This document shows positions 1-8,018 of a stretch of 61,877 nt of DNA, in pieces. The translations under genes and the position numbers were made by a program. Under the pieces are notes generated by a model. That model searched no databases and was not told where the DNA came from. It was given only the letters and a program-made list of their open reading frames with translations. The DNA is from an uncultured Tenacibaculum sp. GTDB lineage: Bacteria > Bacteroidota > Bacteroidia > Flavobacteriales > Flavobacteriaceae. The stretch covers positions 1-61,877 of the forward strand of contig CANMCD010000018.1 of the NCBI GenBank assembly GCA_947496185.1, in the 5' to 3' direction. The first letter of the stretch is position 1. Every line of letters starts with the position of its first letter.

Positions 1-77
1 ATCTAGGAGACGTCCTAGATACTTTTTCTTTTTCATAGCAATTTTTCCCACTCAATTTTGAGTGGGTTTTCTTTTTT
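1..77 (+). ncRNA. Tandem small RNA gene, copy 1 (5' flank outside window)
   Basis: The copy begins at the first base with a perfect 8-bp stem around the loop GACG (1-20). A pyrimidine-rich single-stranded linker follows (21-46), then a GC-containing hairpin CCCACTCA/TGAGTGGG (47-66) and a T-run (67-77), which is a textbook intrinsic terminator. The promoter would lie upstream of the window and cannot be seen. The same structure recurs four more times. No open reading frame of useful size is present on this strand. The RNA is not recognised with certainty; the Rfam Flavo-1 family would be the first comparison to make. Confidence 0.7.
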
Positions 78-133
78 ATAAAATAGCTACTTATCTACCT
101 GTTATAATTTATATAAGTGAAAAAAATTAACAT

Positions 134-170
134 TTGTTTTTTTTAGATAAAAAAAAAGATTATATCTTTG
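134..170 (+). promoter_or_regulatory. Bacteroidota-type promoter of sRNA copy 2
   Basis: The -7 element TATCTTTG (163-170) fits TAnnTTTG and ends four bases before the first hairpin base at 175, the same distance as in copies 3-5. The nearest TTG (134-136) is 26 bp upstream, longer than the usual 19, because of an expanded A-run. Confidence 0.6.
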
Positions 171-174
171 GAGT

Positions 175-253
175 ATCTAGGAGACGTCCTAGATACTTTT
201 TCTTTTTCATAGCAATTTTTCCCACTCAATTTTGAGTGGGTTTTCTTTTTTTT
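175..253 (+). ncRNA. Tandem small RNA gene, copy 2
   Basis: The structure is the same as copy 1: 5' hairpin ATCTAGGA/TCCTAGAT with loop GACG (175-194), conserved linker (195-220), terminator stem (221-240) and T-run (241-253). The predicted start at 175 follows from the constant four-base gap after TATCTTTG (163-170), giving a transcript of about 76-79 nt whose first nucleotides form the hairpin. Both stems are perfect here. Confidence 0.75.
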
Positions 254-309
254 ATAAAATAGCTGCTTATTTACCTGTTATAATTTATATAAGTGAAAAA
301 AATTATCAT

Positions 310-342
310 TTGTTTTTTTAGATAAAAAAGATTATATCTTTG
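310..342 (+). promoter_or_regulatory. Bacteroidota-type promoter of sRNA copy 3
   Basis: The -7 element TATCTTTG lies at 335-342 and a TTG at 310-312, with 22 bp between them. The -7 element ends four bases before the hairpin at 347. Confidence 0.65.
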
Positions 343-346
343 GAGT

Positions 347-422
347 ATCTATGAGACGTCCTAGATATTTTTTCTTTTTCATAGCAATTTTTCCCACTCA
401 ATTTCGAGTGGGTTTTCTTTTT
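347..422 (+). ncRNA. Tandem small RNA gene, copy 3 (one mismatch in 5' stem)
   Basis: Hairpin 347-366, linker 367-392, terminator stem 393-412 and T-run 413-422. The left arm of the first hairpin has T where the others have G, which makes one mismatch. One linker position changes C to T, and the terminator loop contains a C. The linker is otherwise identical to its sisters. It is the most diverged copy in the first stem but keeps promoter and terminator. Confidence 0.7.
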
Positions 423-540
423 ATATTACCATATTAATTGCATAGCTTTTTAATTATCTTTTTCAAAAATAAAAGAGATTGATTTGTTTTTTGAATTCAT
501 TATAAATAAGCAAAAGCTATATTTTTTTAAAAATAATTTC

Positions 541-570
541 TTGTTAAAATTTAAAAATATCTTATATTTG
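541..570 (+). promoter_or_regulatory. Bacteroidota-type promoter of sRNA copy 4
   Basis: TTG at 541-543, a 19-bp spacer, and TATATTTG at 563-570. This is an exact match to the TTG-N19-TAnnTTTG pattern of the Bacteroidota primary sigma factor. The surrounding bases differ from those before copies 2 and 3, so the motif is kept while the flank is not. Confidence 0.8.
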
Positions 571-574
571 TAAT

Positions 575-649
575 GTCTAGGAGACGTCCTAGATACTTTT
601 TCTTTTTCATAGCAATTTTCCCACTCAATTTTTGAGTGGGTTTTTCTTT
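575..649 (+). ncRNA. Tandem small RNA gene, copy 4
   Basis: Hairpin 575-594 (outer pair G-T instead of A-T), conserved linker 595-619, terminator stem 620-640 with one extra loop T, and T-run 641-649. It starts four bases after the -7 element. The 3' tail (641-660) is the same as that after copy 5. Confidence 0.75.
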
Positions 650-823
650 GAAATAAAAAATCTAAATATTTCCTAAGCTCAGTATTATTTATTTACGCTG
701 AAAAAGTATAAGAAAACCTTCCTGTTATGAGATTCACTAGTGTATTTTCAATATATAGGCTCAGTATACTTGAATAAATAAACAGAAAATTATAAGATGA
801 AAAATTTTTATAGTAATAATTTG

Positions 824-853
824 TTGTTGAAATTCAAAAAAAACTTATATTTG
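824..853 (+). promoter_or_regulatory. Bacteroidota-type promoter of sRNA copy 5
   Basis: TTG at 824-826, a 19-bp spacer, and TATATTTG at 846-853. Spacing is identical to that before copy 4. Confidence 0.8.
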
Positions 854-857
854 TATC

Positions 858-932
858 ATCTAGGAGACGTCCTAGATACTTTTTCTTTTTCATAGCAATT
901 TTCCCACTCAATTTTTGAGTGGGTTTTTCTTT
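858..932 (+). ncRNA. Tandem small RNA gene, copy 5
   Basis: Hairpin 858-877, linker 878-902, terminator stem 903-923 and T-run 924-932. It ends 26 bp before the first base of the RNase P RNA. Its body matches copy 4 almost base for base. Confidence 0.75.
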
Positions 933-958
933 GAAATAAAAAAGTATAAAGATCTTTA

Positions 959-1256
959 GCAGCTCTATCTTATCGACTTGTTTTTATAGCAAGTAGGAAA
1001 GTCTGGACACCATAGAGTAAGCATAGCGGATAACATCCGTCCGATGTAAATCGAGGACAAGTGCAACAGAAAGAATGTACAGGTAATGCTGTAGTGAAAT
1101 CAGGTAAACTCTATGCGGTGCAATGCCACATATATTAGAGATTGAGTGTTACTCGCACGATTCTAAGGGGTAGGCAGATTGATTTTACGAGTAATTGTAA
1201 AACTAGATAAATGATAAGAACCTTTTATAGGTACAGAATCCAGCTTACAGAGCTGC
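959..1256 (+). ncRNA. rnpB: RNase P RNA component (bacterial type A-like)
   Basis: This is the catalytic RNA of RNase P, which matures tRNA 5' ends. The conserved core GTAGGAAAGTCTGGACACC (from about 991) near the 5' end and the 3' universal stretch ACAGAATCCAGCTTACAGA (about 1233-1251) are both present. The ends GCAGCTCT (959-966) and AGAGCTGC (1249-1256) are perfectly complementary and form helix P1, which fixes both boundaries. A T-rich run with TTTTT and TTTTTT blocks (1257-1269) follows as terminator. No clear TAnnTTTG element lies between copy 5 and the start; TATAAAGA at 945-952 is the only A/T-rich candidate, so readthrough from upstream is possible. Confidence 0.95.
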
Positions 1257-1269
1257 TTTTTCCTTTTTT

Positions 1270-1767
1270 AGCTTATTTAGAATCGTTATAAGGTTATTTT
1301 TATTTGAAAAAACAACTTATAATTACGAAATATGTAATATTTAGGTATTGTATTTTGTTTTTATTGGTTTTTTAATAGAATATTTTTGTTTGATTGAAAA
1401 TAAATCATTAATAAGCTTATTTTGTTATTGATTTTAAAAATATTGACTAAAATTGTATTTTTGCTTCGCGAAAACTAACAAAACCGAAAAATACTTAGAC
1501 CATACCTCTTTATAACAAAAGAGAATATTAGAATGTTTACGGTAAGCTTTTTAAAAAGTTATGAGCTATTTAATATGCTATGTATTGTTAATATTCTCTA
1601 GTTAAACATGTTTGTAAGCTAAGTAGTTTCAATTTTTGCATTAATAAAAACTTGATACTAGTAGTATAAGTTTTTAGGATTATTAAAAATAACGAAGGCA
1701 GAGCTCAAAAATAGCCATATTTAGTATTGTATGACCTGCATTCATAAATGAAAAGACTTCTATTTTT
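1270..1767. other. Intergenic region before acnB
   Basis: This A/T-rich stretch of about 500 bp has no credible gene; the longest ATG-started frames are around 20 codons. TATTTTTG at 1456-1463 fits the -7 consensus but has no TTG at the usual distance. It is the best candidate for an acnB promoter and would give a leader of about 300 nt. No tRNA or recognised riboswitch was seen. Confidence 0.4.
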
Positions 1768-4545
1768 ATGAACACTTATGAAAATTACATTAAAGAGATT
1801 GAAGAACGCAAATCTCAAGGCCTTAATCCAAAGCCTATAGATGGTGCGGAATTATTGAGTGAAATTATTTTACAAATTAAAGACCTTGATAATAAACATC
1901 GGGAAGATTCTTTAAACTTTTTTATTTATAATACGTTACCTGGTACTACTAGTGCAGCTGGAGTAAAAGCAGCTTTTCTAAAAGAAATCATCCTTGGTGA
2001 AACTATTGTTAAAGAAATTACACCTGCATTTGCATTTGAACAGCTATCTCATATGAAGGGAGGGCCATCAATAAAGGTGCTTTTAGACTTAGCTTTGGGG
2101 AATGATGCCGCTATAGCTGATGAAGCAGCAAAAGTATTAAAAACTCAAGTATTTTTATATGAGGCGGATACAGAAAGATTAGAAGAAGCTTTTAAAAATG
2201 GAAATAGCATTGCTAAAGATATTATTGAGAGTTATGCCAAAGCTGAATTTTTTACAAAATTACCAGCGGTAGATGAGGAAATAAAAGTGGTTACTTTTAT
2301 AGCAGGTGTTGGAGATATTTCTACGGATTTACTTTCTCCAGGTAGTGATGCGCATTCAAGATCAGATAGAGAGCTTCATGGGCAATGTATTTTTGAGCAT
2401 AATAAAGATATGCAAAACGAGCTCCTAGCTTTAAAAGAAAAACACCCAGACAAAAGGGTAATGCTTATTGCAGAAAAAGGAACAATGGGGGTTGGTTCTT
2501 CGAGAATGTCAGGAGTTAATAATGTGGCATTATGGACGGGTATTGAATCTAGTCCGTATGTTCCGTTTATTAATATAGCACCTGTGATTGCAGGAACTAA
2601 TGGGATTTCACCTATTTTCTTAACAACTGTAGGCGTAACAGGTGGTATTGGTATCGACCTTAAAAACTGGGTGAAGCAAAAAGACGAAGCAGGAAATACT
2701 GTAGTAGACGAAGATGGTGAGCCAATATTAAAACAAGAATATTCTGTAGAAACAGGAACAGTTCTTACAATTAATACAAAAGAGAAAAAATTATATAAGG
2801 GAGATCAAGAGCTAAAAGATATCTCAGCGGCTTTAACGCCTCAAAAAATGGAATTTATCAAAGCAGGAGGTTCTTATGCGGTTGTTTTTGGTAAAAAACT
2901 ACAAACTTTTGCAGCAAAAGTTCTTGGTACAAACGTTCCTCAGGTATATGCTGCTTCAAAAGAGATTTCTCATGAAGGACAAGGTTTGACAGCAGTTGAA
3001 AAGATATTCAATAAAAATGCTGTAGGAACTACACCAGGAAAAACATTACATGCAGGTTCTGATGTACGTGTGGAAGTGAATATTGTAGGTTCTCAAGATA
3101 CTACAGGATTGATGACGTCACAAGAATTGGAAATGATGGCAGCAACCGTAATTTCTCCTATTGTAGATGGTGCTTATCAATCAGGATGTCATACCGCTTC
3201 TGTTTGGGATAATAAATCAAAAGCTAATATTCCAAAGTTAATGAAGTTTATGAATGACTTTGGGTTGATTACAGCAAGAGACCCAAAAGGAGTTTATCAT
3301 TCTATGACAGATGTTATTCATAAGGTACTAAATGATATTACCATAGACGATTGGGCCATTATTATTGGAGGAGATTCGCATACGCGTATGTCTAAAGGTG
3401 TTGCTTTTGGTGCTGATTCAGGAACCGTGGCATTAGCATTGGCAACAGGTGAAGCAAGTATGCCAATTCCAGAGTCTGTTAAGGTGACCTTTAAAGGAGA
3501 TATGAGAAGTTTTATGGACTTCCGAGATGTTGTGCATGCAACGCAACAACAAATGCTAAAACAATTTGGAGGTGAAAATGTCTTCCAAGGTAGGATTATA
3601 GAGGTACATATTGGTACGTTAACCTCTGATCAAGCCTTTACATTTACGGATTGGACTGCAGAAATGAAAGCTAAAGCGTCAATTTGTATTTCAGAAGATG
3701 AGACATTGGTTGAATCTTTAGAAATTGCCAGAGATCGTATTCAGATTATGATCGATAAAGGAATGGATAATGAAAAGCAAGTACTTCAAGGTCTAGTAGA
3801 CAAAGCTAATACAAGAATTCAAGAAGTAACCTCAGGAAACAAACCCGCATTAAGACCCGATGCAAATGCGAAATATTATGCAGAAGTAGTTATTGATTTG
3901 GATGAAATTGCTGAGCCTATGATTGCTGATCCAGATGTGCATAATGAAGATGTTTCGAAAAGATACACACACGATACTATTAGACCGTTATCTTATTATG
4001 GAGGTACAAAACAAGTAGATTTAGGTTTTGTAGGATCATGTATGGTACATAAGGGAGATATGAAAATATTAGCTCAAATGCTAAAGAATATTGAACAGCA
4101 ACAAGGAAAAGTTGAGTTTAAAGCACCGTTAGTGGTGGCTCCTCCAACCTATAATATTGTTGATGAATTAAAGGAAGAAGGCGATTGGGAAGTGCTACAA
4201 AAATATTCAGGTTTTGAATTTGACGATAATGCCCCTAAAGGTCTTGCACGTACAAAGTATGAAAATATGTTATACTTAGAGCGCCCAGGGTGTAATCTAT
4301 GTATGGGGAATCAAGAAAAAGCTGAGCCAGGAGATACTGTAATGGCTACTTCTACTCGTTTATTTCAAGGTAGGGTAGTAAAAGATACTGGTGAAAAGAA
4401 AGGTGAATCCTTATTGTCTTCGACGCCTGTAGTTGTGTTATCTACTATTTTAGGTAGAACTCCAACTATGGAGGAGTATGAAGCAGCTGTGGAAGGTATT
4501 GTTTTGACACGATTCAAACCATCTCAAAAGAAATTAGTGATCTAA
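1768..4545 (+). CDS. acnB: Bifunctional aconitate hydratase 2 / 2-methylisocitrate dehydratase (AcnB)
   Basis: The protein interconverts citrate and isocitrate through cis-aconitate in the TCA cycle, and AcnB proteins also act on 2-methylisocitrate. The 925-residue protein has AcnB layout: an N-terminal HEAT-like part, then the swivel domain that precedes the catalytic domains in this family, with GVGSSRMSG. The catalytic part carries GSQDTTG, GGDSHTR and GSCM. The three cluster cysteines appear to be Cys758, Cys842 and Cys845 (PGCNLCMGNQ). The 758-842 spacing is longer than in the Escherichia coli enzyme by about 25 residues. The start ATG at 1768 gives an N-terminus of the normal AcnB type. 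A second, unrelated-architecture aconitase follows after about 300 bp. Confidence 0.96.
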   Translation: MNTYENYIKEIEERKSQGLNPKPIDGAELLSEIILQIKDLDNKHREDSLNFFIYNTLPGTTSAAGVKAAFLKEIILGETIVKEITPAFAFEQLSHMKGGPSIKVLLDLALGNDAAIADEAAKVLKTQVFLYEADTERLEEAFKNGNSIAKDIIESYAKAEFFTKLPAVDEEIKVVTFIAGVGDISTDLLSPGSDAHSRSDRELHGQCIFEHNKDMQNELLALKEKHPDKRVMLIAEKGTMGVGSSRMSGVNNVALWTGIESSPYVPFINIAPVIAGTNGISPIFLTTVGVTGGIGIDLKNWVKQKDEAGNTVVDEDGEPILKQEYSVETGTVLTINTKEKKLYKGDQELKDISAALTPQKMEFIKAGGSYAVVFGKKLQTFAAKVLGTNVPQVYAASKEISHEGQGLTAVEKIFNKNAVGTTPGKTLHAGSDVRVEVNIVGSQDTTGLMTSQELEMMAATVISPIVDGAYQSGCHTASVWDNKSKANIPKLMKFMNDFGLITARDPKGVYHSMTDVIHKVLNDITIDDWAIIIGGDSHTRMSKGVAFGADSGTVALALATGEASMPIPESVKVTFKGDMRSFMDFRDVVHATQQQMLKQFGGENVFQGRIIEVHIGTLTSDQAFTFTDWTAEMKAKASICISEDETLVESLEIARDRIQIMIDKGMDNEKQVLQGLVDKANTRIQEVTSGNKPALRPDANAKYYAEVVIDLDEIAEPMIADPDVHNEDVSKRYTHDTIRPLSYYGGTKQVDLGFVGSCMVHKGDMKILAQMLKNIEQQQGKVEFKAPLVVAPPTYNIVDELKEEGDWEVLQKYSGFEFDDNAPKGLARTKYENMLYLERPGCNLCMGNQEKAEPGDTVMATSTRLFQGRVVKDTGEKKGESLLSSTPVVVLSTILGRTPTMEEYEAAVEGIVLTRFKPSQKKLVI

Positions 4546-4571
4546 TTTACAATATATAAGATATATAATAT

Positions 4572-4605
4572 AAATAGCCTAGGTATTTACCTAGGCTATT
4601 TTTTT
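4572..4605 (+). terminator. Intrinsic terminator of acnB
   Basis: A 12-bp perfect stem AAATAGCCTAGG/CCTAGGCTATTT (4572-4583 and 4590-4601) is followed by a T-run to 4605. It lies 26 bp after the acnB stop and separates acnB from the next aconitase gene transcriptionally. Confidence 0.9.
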
Positions 4606-4812
4606 ACACAAAGTACTAACTAATACTTGTTAAATGTAGTTTTTTATTAATTAAAAATAAAATATGTTGATTAGAATAGGGGATTACACCTAATTATAAA
4701 GAACAATAATATAATAACTTTAATAGATCGATGTTTGTTTTGTTATAAGTATATCTAATAGTAGTATAATTTTAATGAGTAGCGAAACAACGTATATATT
4801 TCGATTTTTTGT

Positions 4813-4820
4813 TAATTTTG
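4813..4820 (+). promoter_or_regulatory. Candidate -7 element for the second aconitase
   Basis: TAATTTTG fits TAnnTTTG and ends 29 bp before the ATG at 4850. No TTG is found 19 bp upstream, so the call rests on the -7 element alone. Confidence 0.4.
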
Positions 4821-4849
4821 TAGTGTAACCATCATAAAACAAATTGTTT

Positions 4850-7117
4850 ATGGCTTTTGATTTTAGCATGATTAAAGAAATTTATTCGAAATTTTCAGAA
4901 AGAGTAACAGTAGCAAAAAAGCTAACAGGAAAAGCGCTTACATTGTCTGAAAAAATTCTATATACACATTTATGGGATACAATACCCGATAAGGCTTTTG
5001 TTAGAGGAAAGGATTATGTAGATTTTGCTCCCGACCGTATCGCATGTCAAGATGCAACTGCACAAATGGCATTACTTCAATTTATGCAAGCGGGTAAGGA
5101 AAAGGTAGCAGTACCAACTACTGTTCATTGTGATCATTTAATTCAAGCTAAAATTGGAGCAGCTAAAGATTTACAAACAGCATTGAATAATAGTAATGAG
5201 GTGTTTAATTTTTTAGAATCTGTTTCTAATAAATATGGCATTGGTTTTTGGAAACCAGGAGCAGGGATCATTCATCAAGTAGTGTTGGAAAATTATGCTT
5301 TCCCTGGAGGTATGATGATAGGTACTGATTCTCATACGGTAAACGCAGGAGGTTTAGGGATGCTCGCTATTGGTGTTGGTGGAGCAGACGCAGTGGATGT
5401 AATGGCAGGAATGCCTTGGGAACTCAAGTTTCCAAAATTGATAGGCGTTAAATTGACAGGTAAATTATCTGGTTGGACGGCTCCTAAAGATGTTATATTA
5501 AAGGTTGCGGGTATTTTGACAGTAAAAGGAGGAACAGGAGCCATCGTAGAATACTTTGGAGATGGAGCTAAGGCAATGTCGTGTACAGGAAAAGGAACGA
5601 TATGTAATATGGGAGCAGAAATTGGTGCTACGACATCTACTTTTGGGTACGATGCATCCATGGAGCGTTATTTGAGAGCTACGGATAGAAGTGATATAGC
5701 GGATGCAGCAAATAAAATAAAAGAACATTTAACTGCTGACCCTGAGGTTTACGAAAATCCTGAAAAATATTTTGATCAAGTAATTGAAATAAATCTAGAT
5801 GAATTGAAGCCTCATTTAAACGGGCCATTTACGCCTGATTTAACTACTGAGGCAGGTAGTGATATGACTCGAAAAGCTCAAGAAAATGATTGGCCTTTAC
5901 AAGTAGAATGGGGGTTGATAGGTTCTTGTACCAATTCATCTTATGAAGATTTGTCTAGGGCAGCCTCGATAGCGCAACAGGCAATTGATAAAGGGTTAAA
6001 AACAAAAGCAGAATTTGGAATCAATCCGGGGTCAGAACAAGTTCGTTACACAGCAGATAGAGATGGAATACTTCGTGTATTTGAAAAACTAAATGCAACG
6101 ATATTTACGAATGCTTGTGGTCCTTGTATAGGTCAATGGGGACGTTATGAAGATCCAAAAAATGCCCCTAAAAATAGTATTATACATTCGTTTAATAGAA
6201 ATTTTGCTAAGAGAGCAGACGGTAATCCTAACACACATGCTTTTGTCGCCTCACCAGAAATGGTAGCTGCGATAGCGATAGCTGGGCGTTTAGATTTTAA
6301 TCCAATTACAGATACATTATTTAATGAAAATGGAGAAGAAGTTCGATTGGAAGAACCTACTGGATGGGAGTTACCCGAAAAAGGATTCGCTGTGGAAGAT
6401 GCGGGTTATATTGCACCGAAAGATAATGGGAGTGGTGTAGAGGTAGTAGTCAGTCCAACTTCAGAAAGATTGCAATTATTGACTCCGTTTGTTCCGATAG
6501 GTGACAAAATAGAAGGGGCGAAGCTTCTCATCAAAGCATATGGTAAATGTACTACTGATCATATTTCTATGGCAGGACCTTGGTTACGATACCGAGGACA
6601 TTTAGATAATATCTCAAACAATATGTTGATAGGTGCAGTAAACGCGTTCAATATGAAAACAAATTTTGTTAAAAATGAGTTAACTGGAGAATACGATGCT
6701 GTACCAAAAACGCAAAGAGCCTATAAGGCAGCAGGTATTAAGACTATAGTGATTGGAGACCATAACTACGGTGAAGGATCTTCTCGAGAGCATGCGGCCA
6801 TGGAACCCCGCCATCTTGGAGTGGTTGCCGTAATTGTAAAGTCTTTTGCTCGTATTCATGAAACTAACCTTAAAAAGCAAGGCATGCTAGGGTTAACCTT
6901 TGCTAATGAAGCGGATTATGATTTAATTAGAGAGGGAGATGTATTTAATTTTCTAGATTTAGATGAGTTTTCACAAGGAAAACCTTTACATGTTGAAATA
7001 GTTCATACAGACGAATCTAAGGATATTATAGTTGTAAATCATACCTATAACGAAGGGCAAATACAGTGGTATAAGGAGGGATCAGCATTGAATTTGATTA
7101 AAAAACAAAATTTATAA
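4850..7117 (+). CDS. Aconitate hydratase, AcnA/mitochondrial type
   Basis: This is a second TCA-cycle aconitase of about 755 residues, of the type close to mitochondrial aconitase. Visible motifs include [22 protein letters not shown], the first cluster cysteine in [11 protein letters not shown], the pair in [11 protein letters not shown], and the C-terminal swivel signature [16 protein letters not shown] chose ATG 4850 ([12 protein letters not shown]) because it matches the usual N-terminus of flavobacterial homologues; the frame also has an in-frame TTG two codons earlier at 4844. It follows acnB on the same strand but has its own upstream region after the acnB terminator. Confidence 0.96.
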   Translation: MAFDFSMIKEIYSKFSERVTVAKKLTGKALTLSEKILYTHLWDTIPDKAFVRGKDYVDFAPDRIACQDATAQMALLQFMQAGKEKVAVPTTVHCDHLIQAKIGAAKDLQTALNNSNEVFNFLESVSNKYGIGFWKPGAGIIHQVVLENYAFPGGMMIGTDSHTVNAGGLGMLAIGVGGADAVDVMAGMPWELKFPKLIGVKLTGKLSGWTAPKDVILKVAGILTVKGGTGAIVEYFGDGAKAMSCTGKGTICNMGAEIGATTSTFGYDASMERYLRATDRSDIADAANKIKEHLTADPEVYENPEKYFDQVIEINLDELKPHLNGPFTPDLTTEAGSDMTRKAQENDWPLQVEWGLIGSCTNSSYEDLSRAASIAQQAIDKGLKTKAEFGINPGSEQVRYTADRDGILRVFEKLNATIFTNACGPCIGQWGRYEDPKNAPKNSIIHSFNRNFAKRADGNPNTHAFVASPEMVAAIAIAGRLDFNPITDTLFNENGEEVRLEEPTGWELPEKGFAVEDAGYIAPKDNGSGVEVVVSPTSERLQLLTPFVPIGDKIEGAKLLIKAYGKCTTDHISMAGPWLRYRGHLDNISNNMLIGAVNAFNMKTNFVKNELTGEYDAVPKTQRAYKAAGIKTIVIGDHNYGEGSSREHAAMEPRHLGVVAVIVKSFARIHETNLKKQGMLGLTFANEADYDLIREGDVFNFLDLDEFSQGKPLHVEIVHTDESKDIIVVNHTYNEGQIQWYKEGSALNLIKKQNL

Positions 7118-7180
7118 TGTAATAAAATCAATAAATTATTTTATCTAATGTTTTGTTTATCAGTTTTTTTATGTAATTTT

Positions 7181-7206
7181 TATCCTGTTTAGGAGACTAA
7201 ACAAGA
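7181..7206. promoter_or_regulatory. Inverted repeat upstream of the Crp/Fnr-type gene
   Basis: Arms of 12 bp (TATCCTGTTTAG / CTAAACAAGATA) surround GAGA with one mismatch. No T-run follows on either strand, so it is not an obvious terminator. Its place, 68 bp before the regulator start, would suit an operator for autoregulation, but this is inference. Confidence 0.3.
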
Positions 7207-7273
7207 TAAGTTTCATATTTCTATAAATACATGAAAGTAAATAGCCAATGTAAATATAAATAACGACAGTAAT

Positions 7274-7945
7274 ATGAAGTCTATATGGTACTTTGATGAT
7301 GTTAATCTTTTCAAGATACTTTGTCCACATAAATATCCAGCTTATAAGAAAGATCATGCACTGAATGTTTATGCAAAAAAGGATTATATTTATTTTGAAC
7401 AGGATTCTGCAAATAAAATTTATCTTATAGACAAAGGAAAAGTAAAAATAGGTTATTATACTGAAAACGGGGAAGAGATTGTAAAAGCTATTTTAACAAA
7501 AGGAGAAATATTTGGAGAAAAAGCAATTTTAGGAATTGATAAACGTAATGAGTTTGCCCAGTCTATAGATAATACAACTTCCATTTGTCCAGTTTCAAAA
7601 GAAACGATGTACGCACTTATGAGAGAAAATGTTTCTGTTAGTTTTAAAATCTATAAGTTTATTGGATTACGAATAAAAAGATTAGAAAGAAGATTACAAT
7701 TATTGCTGTATAAAGATACGCGAACTAGACTTTTGGAGTTTTTTAATGAGTTATGTGAAGACTATGGTTATGTATGTGAAGAATCTGGTGCTCATATTAT
7801 AAAGCACCCTTATACTCAAAAAGATATTGCTACTTTAATAGGTACTTCAAGGCCTACACTCAATACATTAATGAATGAGTTGAAACAAGAGAATGTTATT
7901 GACTTTAACAGAAAAGAAATAAAAATTTTAAAAAAAATAGCCTAA
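7274..7945 (+). CDS. Crp/Fnr family transcriptional regulator
   Basis: The 223-residue protein has a cyclic-nucleotide-binding-like beta-roll (about residues 25-125, with DKGKVKIGYYTENGEE and LTKGEIFGE), a long dimerisation helix (about 125-155), and a C-terminal winged helix (about 165-220) whose recognition helix follows YTQKDIATLIGTSRPTLN. The cysteine ligands of oxygen-sensing Fnr at the N-terminus are not arranged as a cluster motif, so iron-sulfur sensing is unlikely. The effector is unknown. A 12-bp inverted repeat lies just upstream. Flavobacterial relatives are often only annotated as Crp/Fnr-type. Confidence 0.9.
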   Translation: MKSIWYFDDVNLFKILCPHKYPAYKKDHALNVYAKKDYIYFEQDSANKIYLIDKGKVKIGYYTENGEEIVKAILTKGEIFGEKAILGIDKRNEFAQSIDNTTSICPVSKETMYALMRENVSVSFKIYKFIGLRIKRLERRLQLLLYKDTRTRLLEFFNELCEDYGYVCEESGAHIIKHPYTQKDIATLIGTSRPTLNTLMNELKQENVIDFNRKEIKILKKIA

Positions 7946-8018
7946 CTGTTAGCCAGCTAACATTTTATATTGAAAATCTGAAATATTTTTGTGTTATAGT
8001 AACATAAAAACGAATACG

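Larger units (their letters stand above)
84..346 (+). repeat. ~173-bp tandem duplication carrying sRNA copies 1-3
   Basis: The stretch after copy 1 (about 78-174) and the stretch after copy 2 (about 254-346) are nearly identical over their full length, differing by a few substitutions and A/T-run length changes. Copy starts at 1, 175 and 347 are therefore 174 and 172 bp apart. Copies 4 and 5 share only the RNA body and immediate 3' tail, so at least two rounds of duplication of different age are implied. Confidence 0.8.

Noticed and set aside
175-253. Tiny minus-strand frame MKKKKYLGRLLD... within each sRNA copy
   Set aside because: The frame is present in the copies, but the promoter and T-run terminator are both on the plus strand and nothing on the minus strand would drive it. 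It is kept only as a remote alternative explanation of linker conservation.
1-932. CRISPR-like array
   Set aside because: Units are 172-283 bp apart, have promoters and terminators, and the intervening sequence is partly duplicated, which does not fit repeats with unique spacers.
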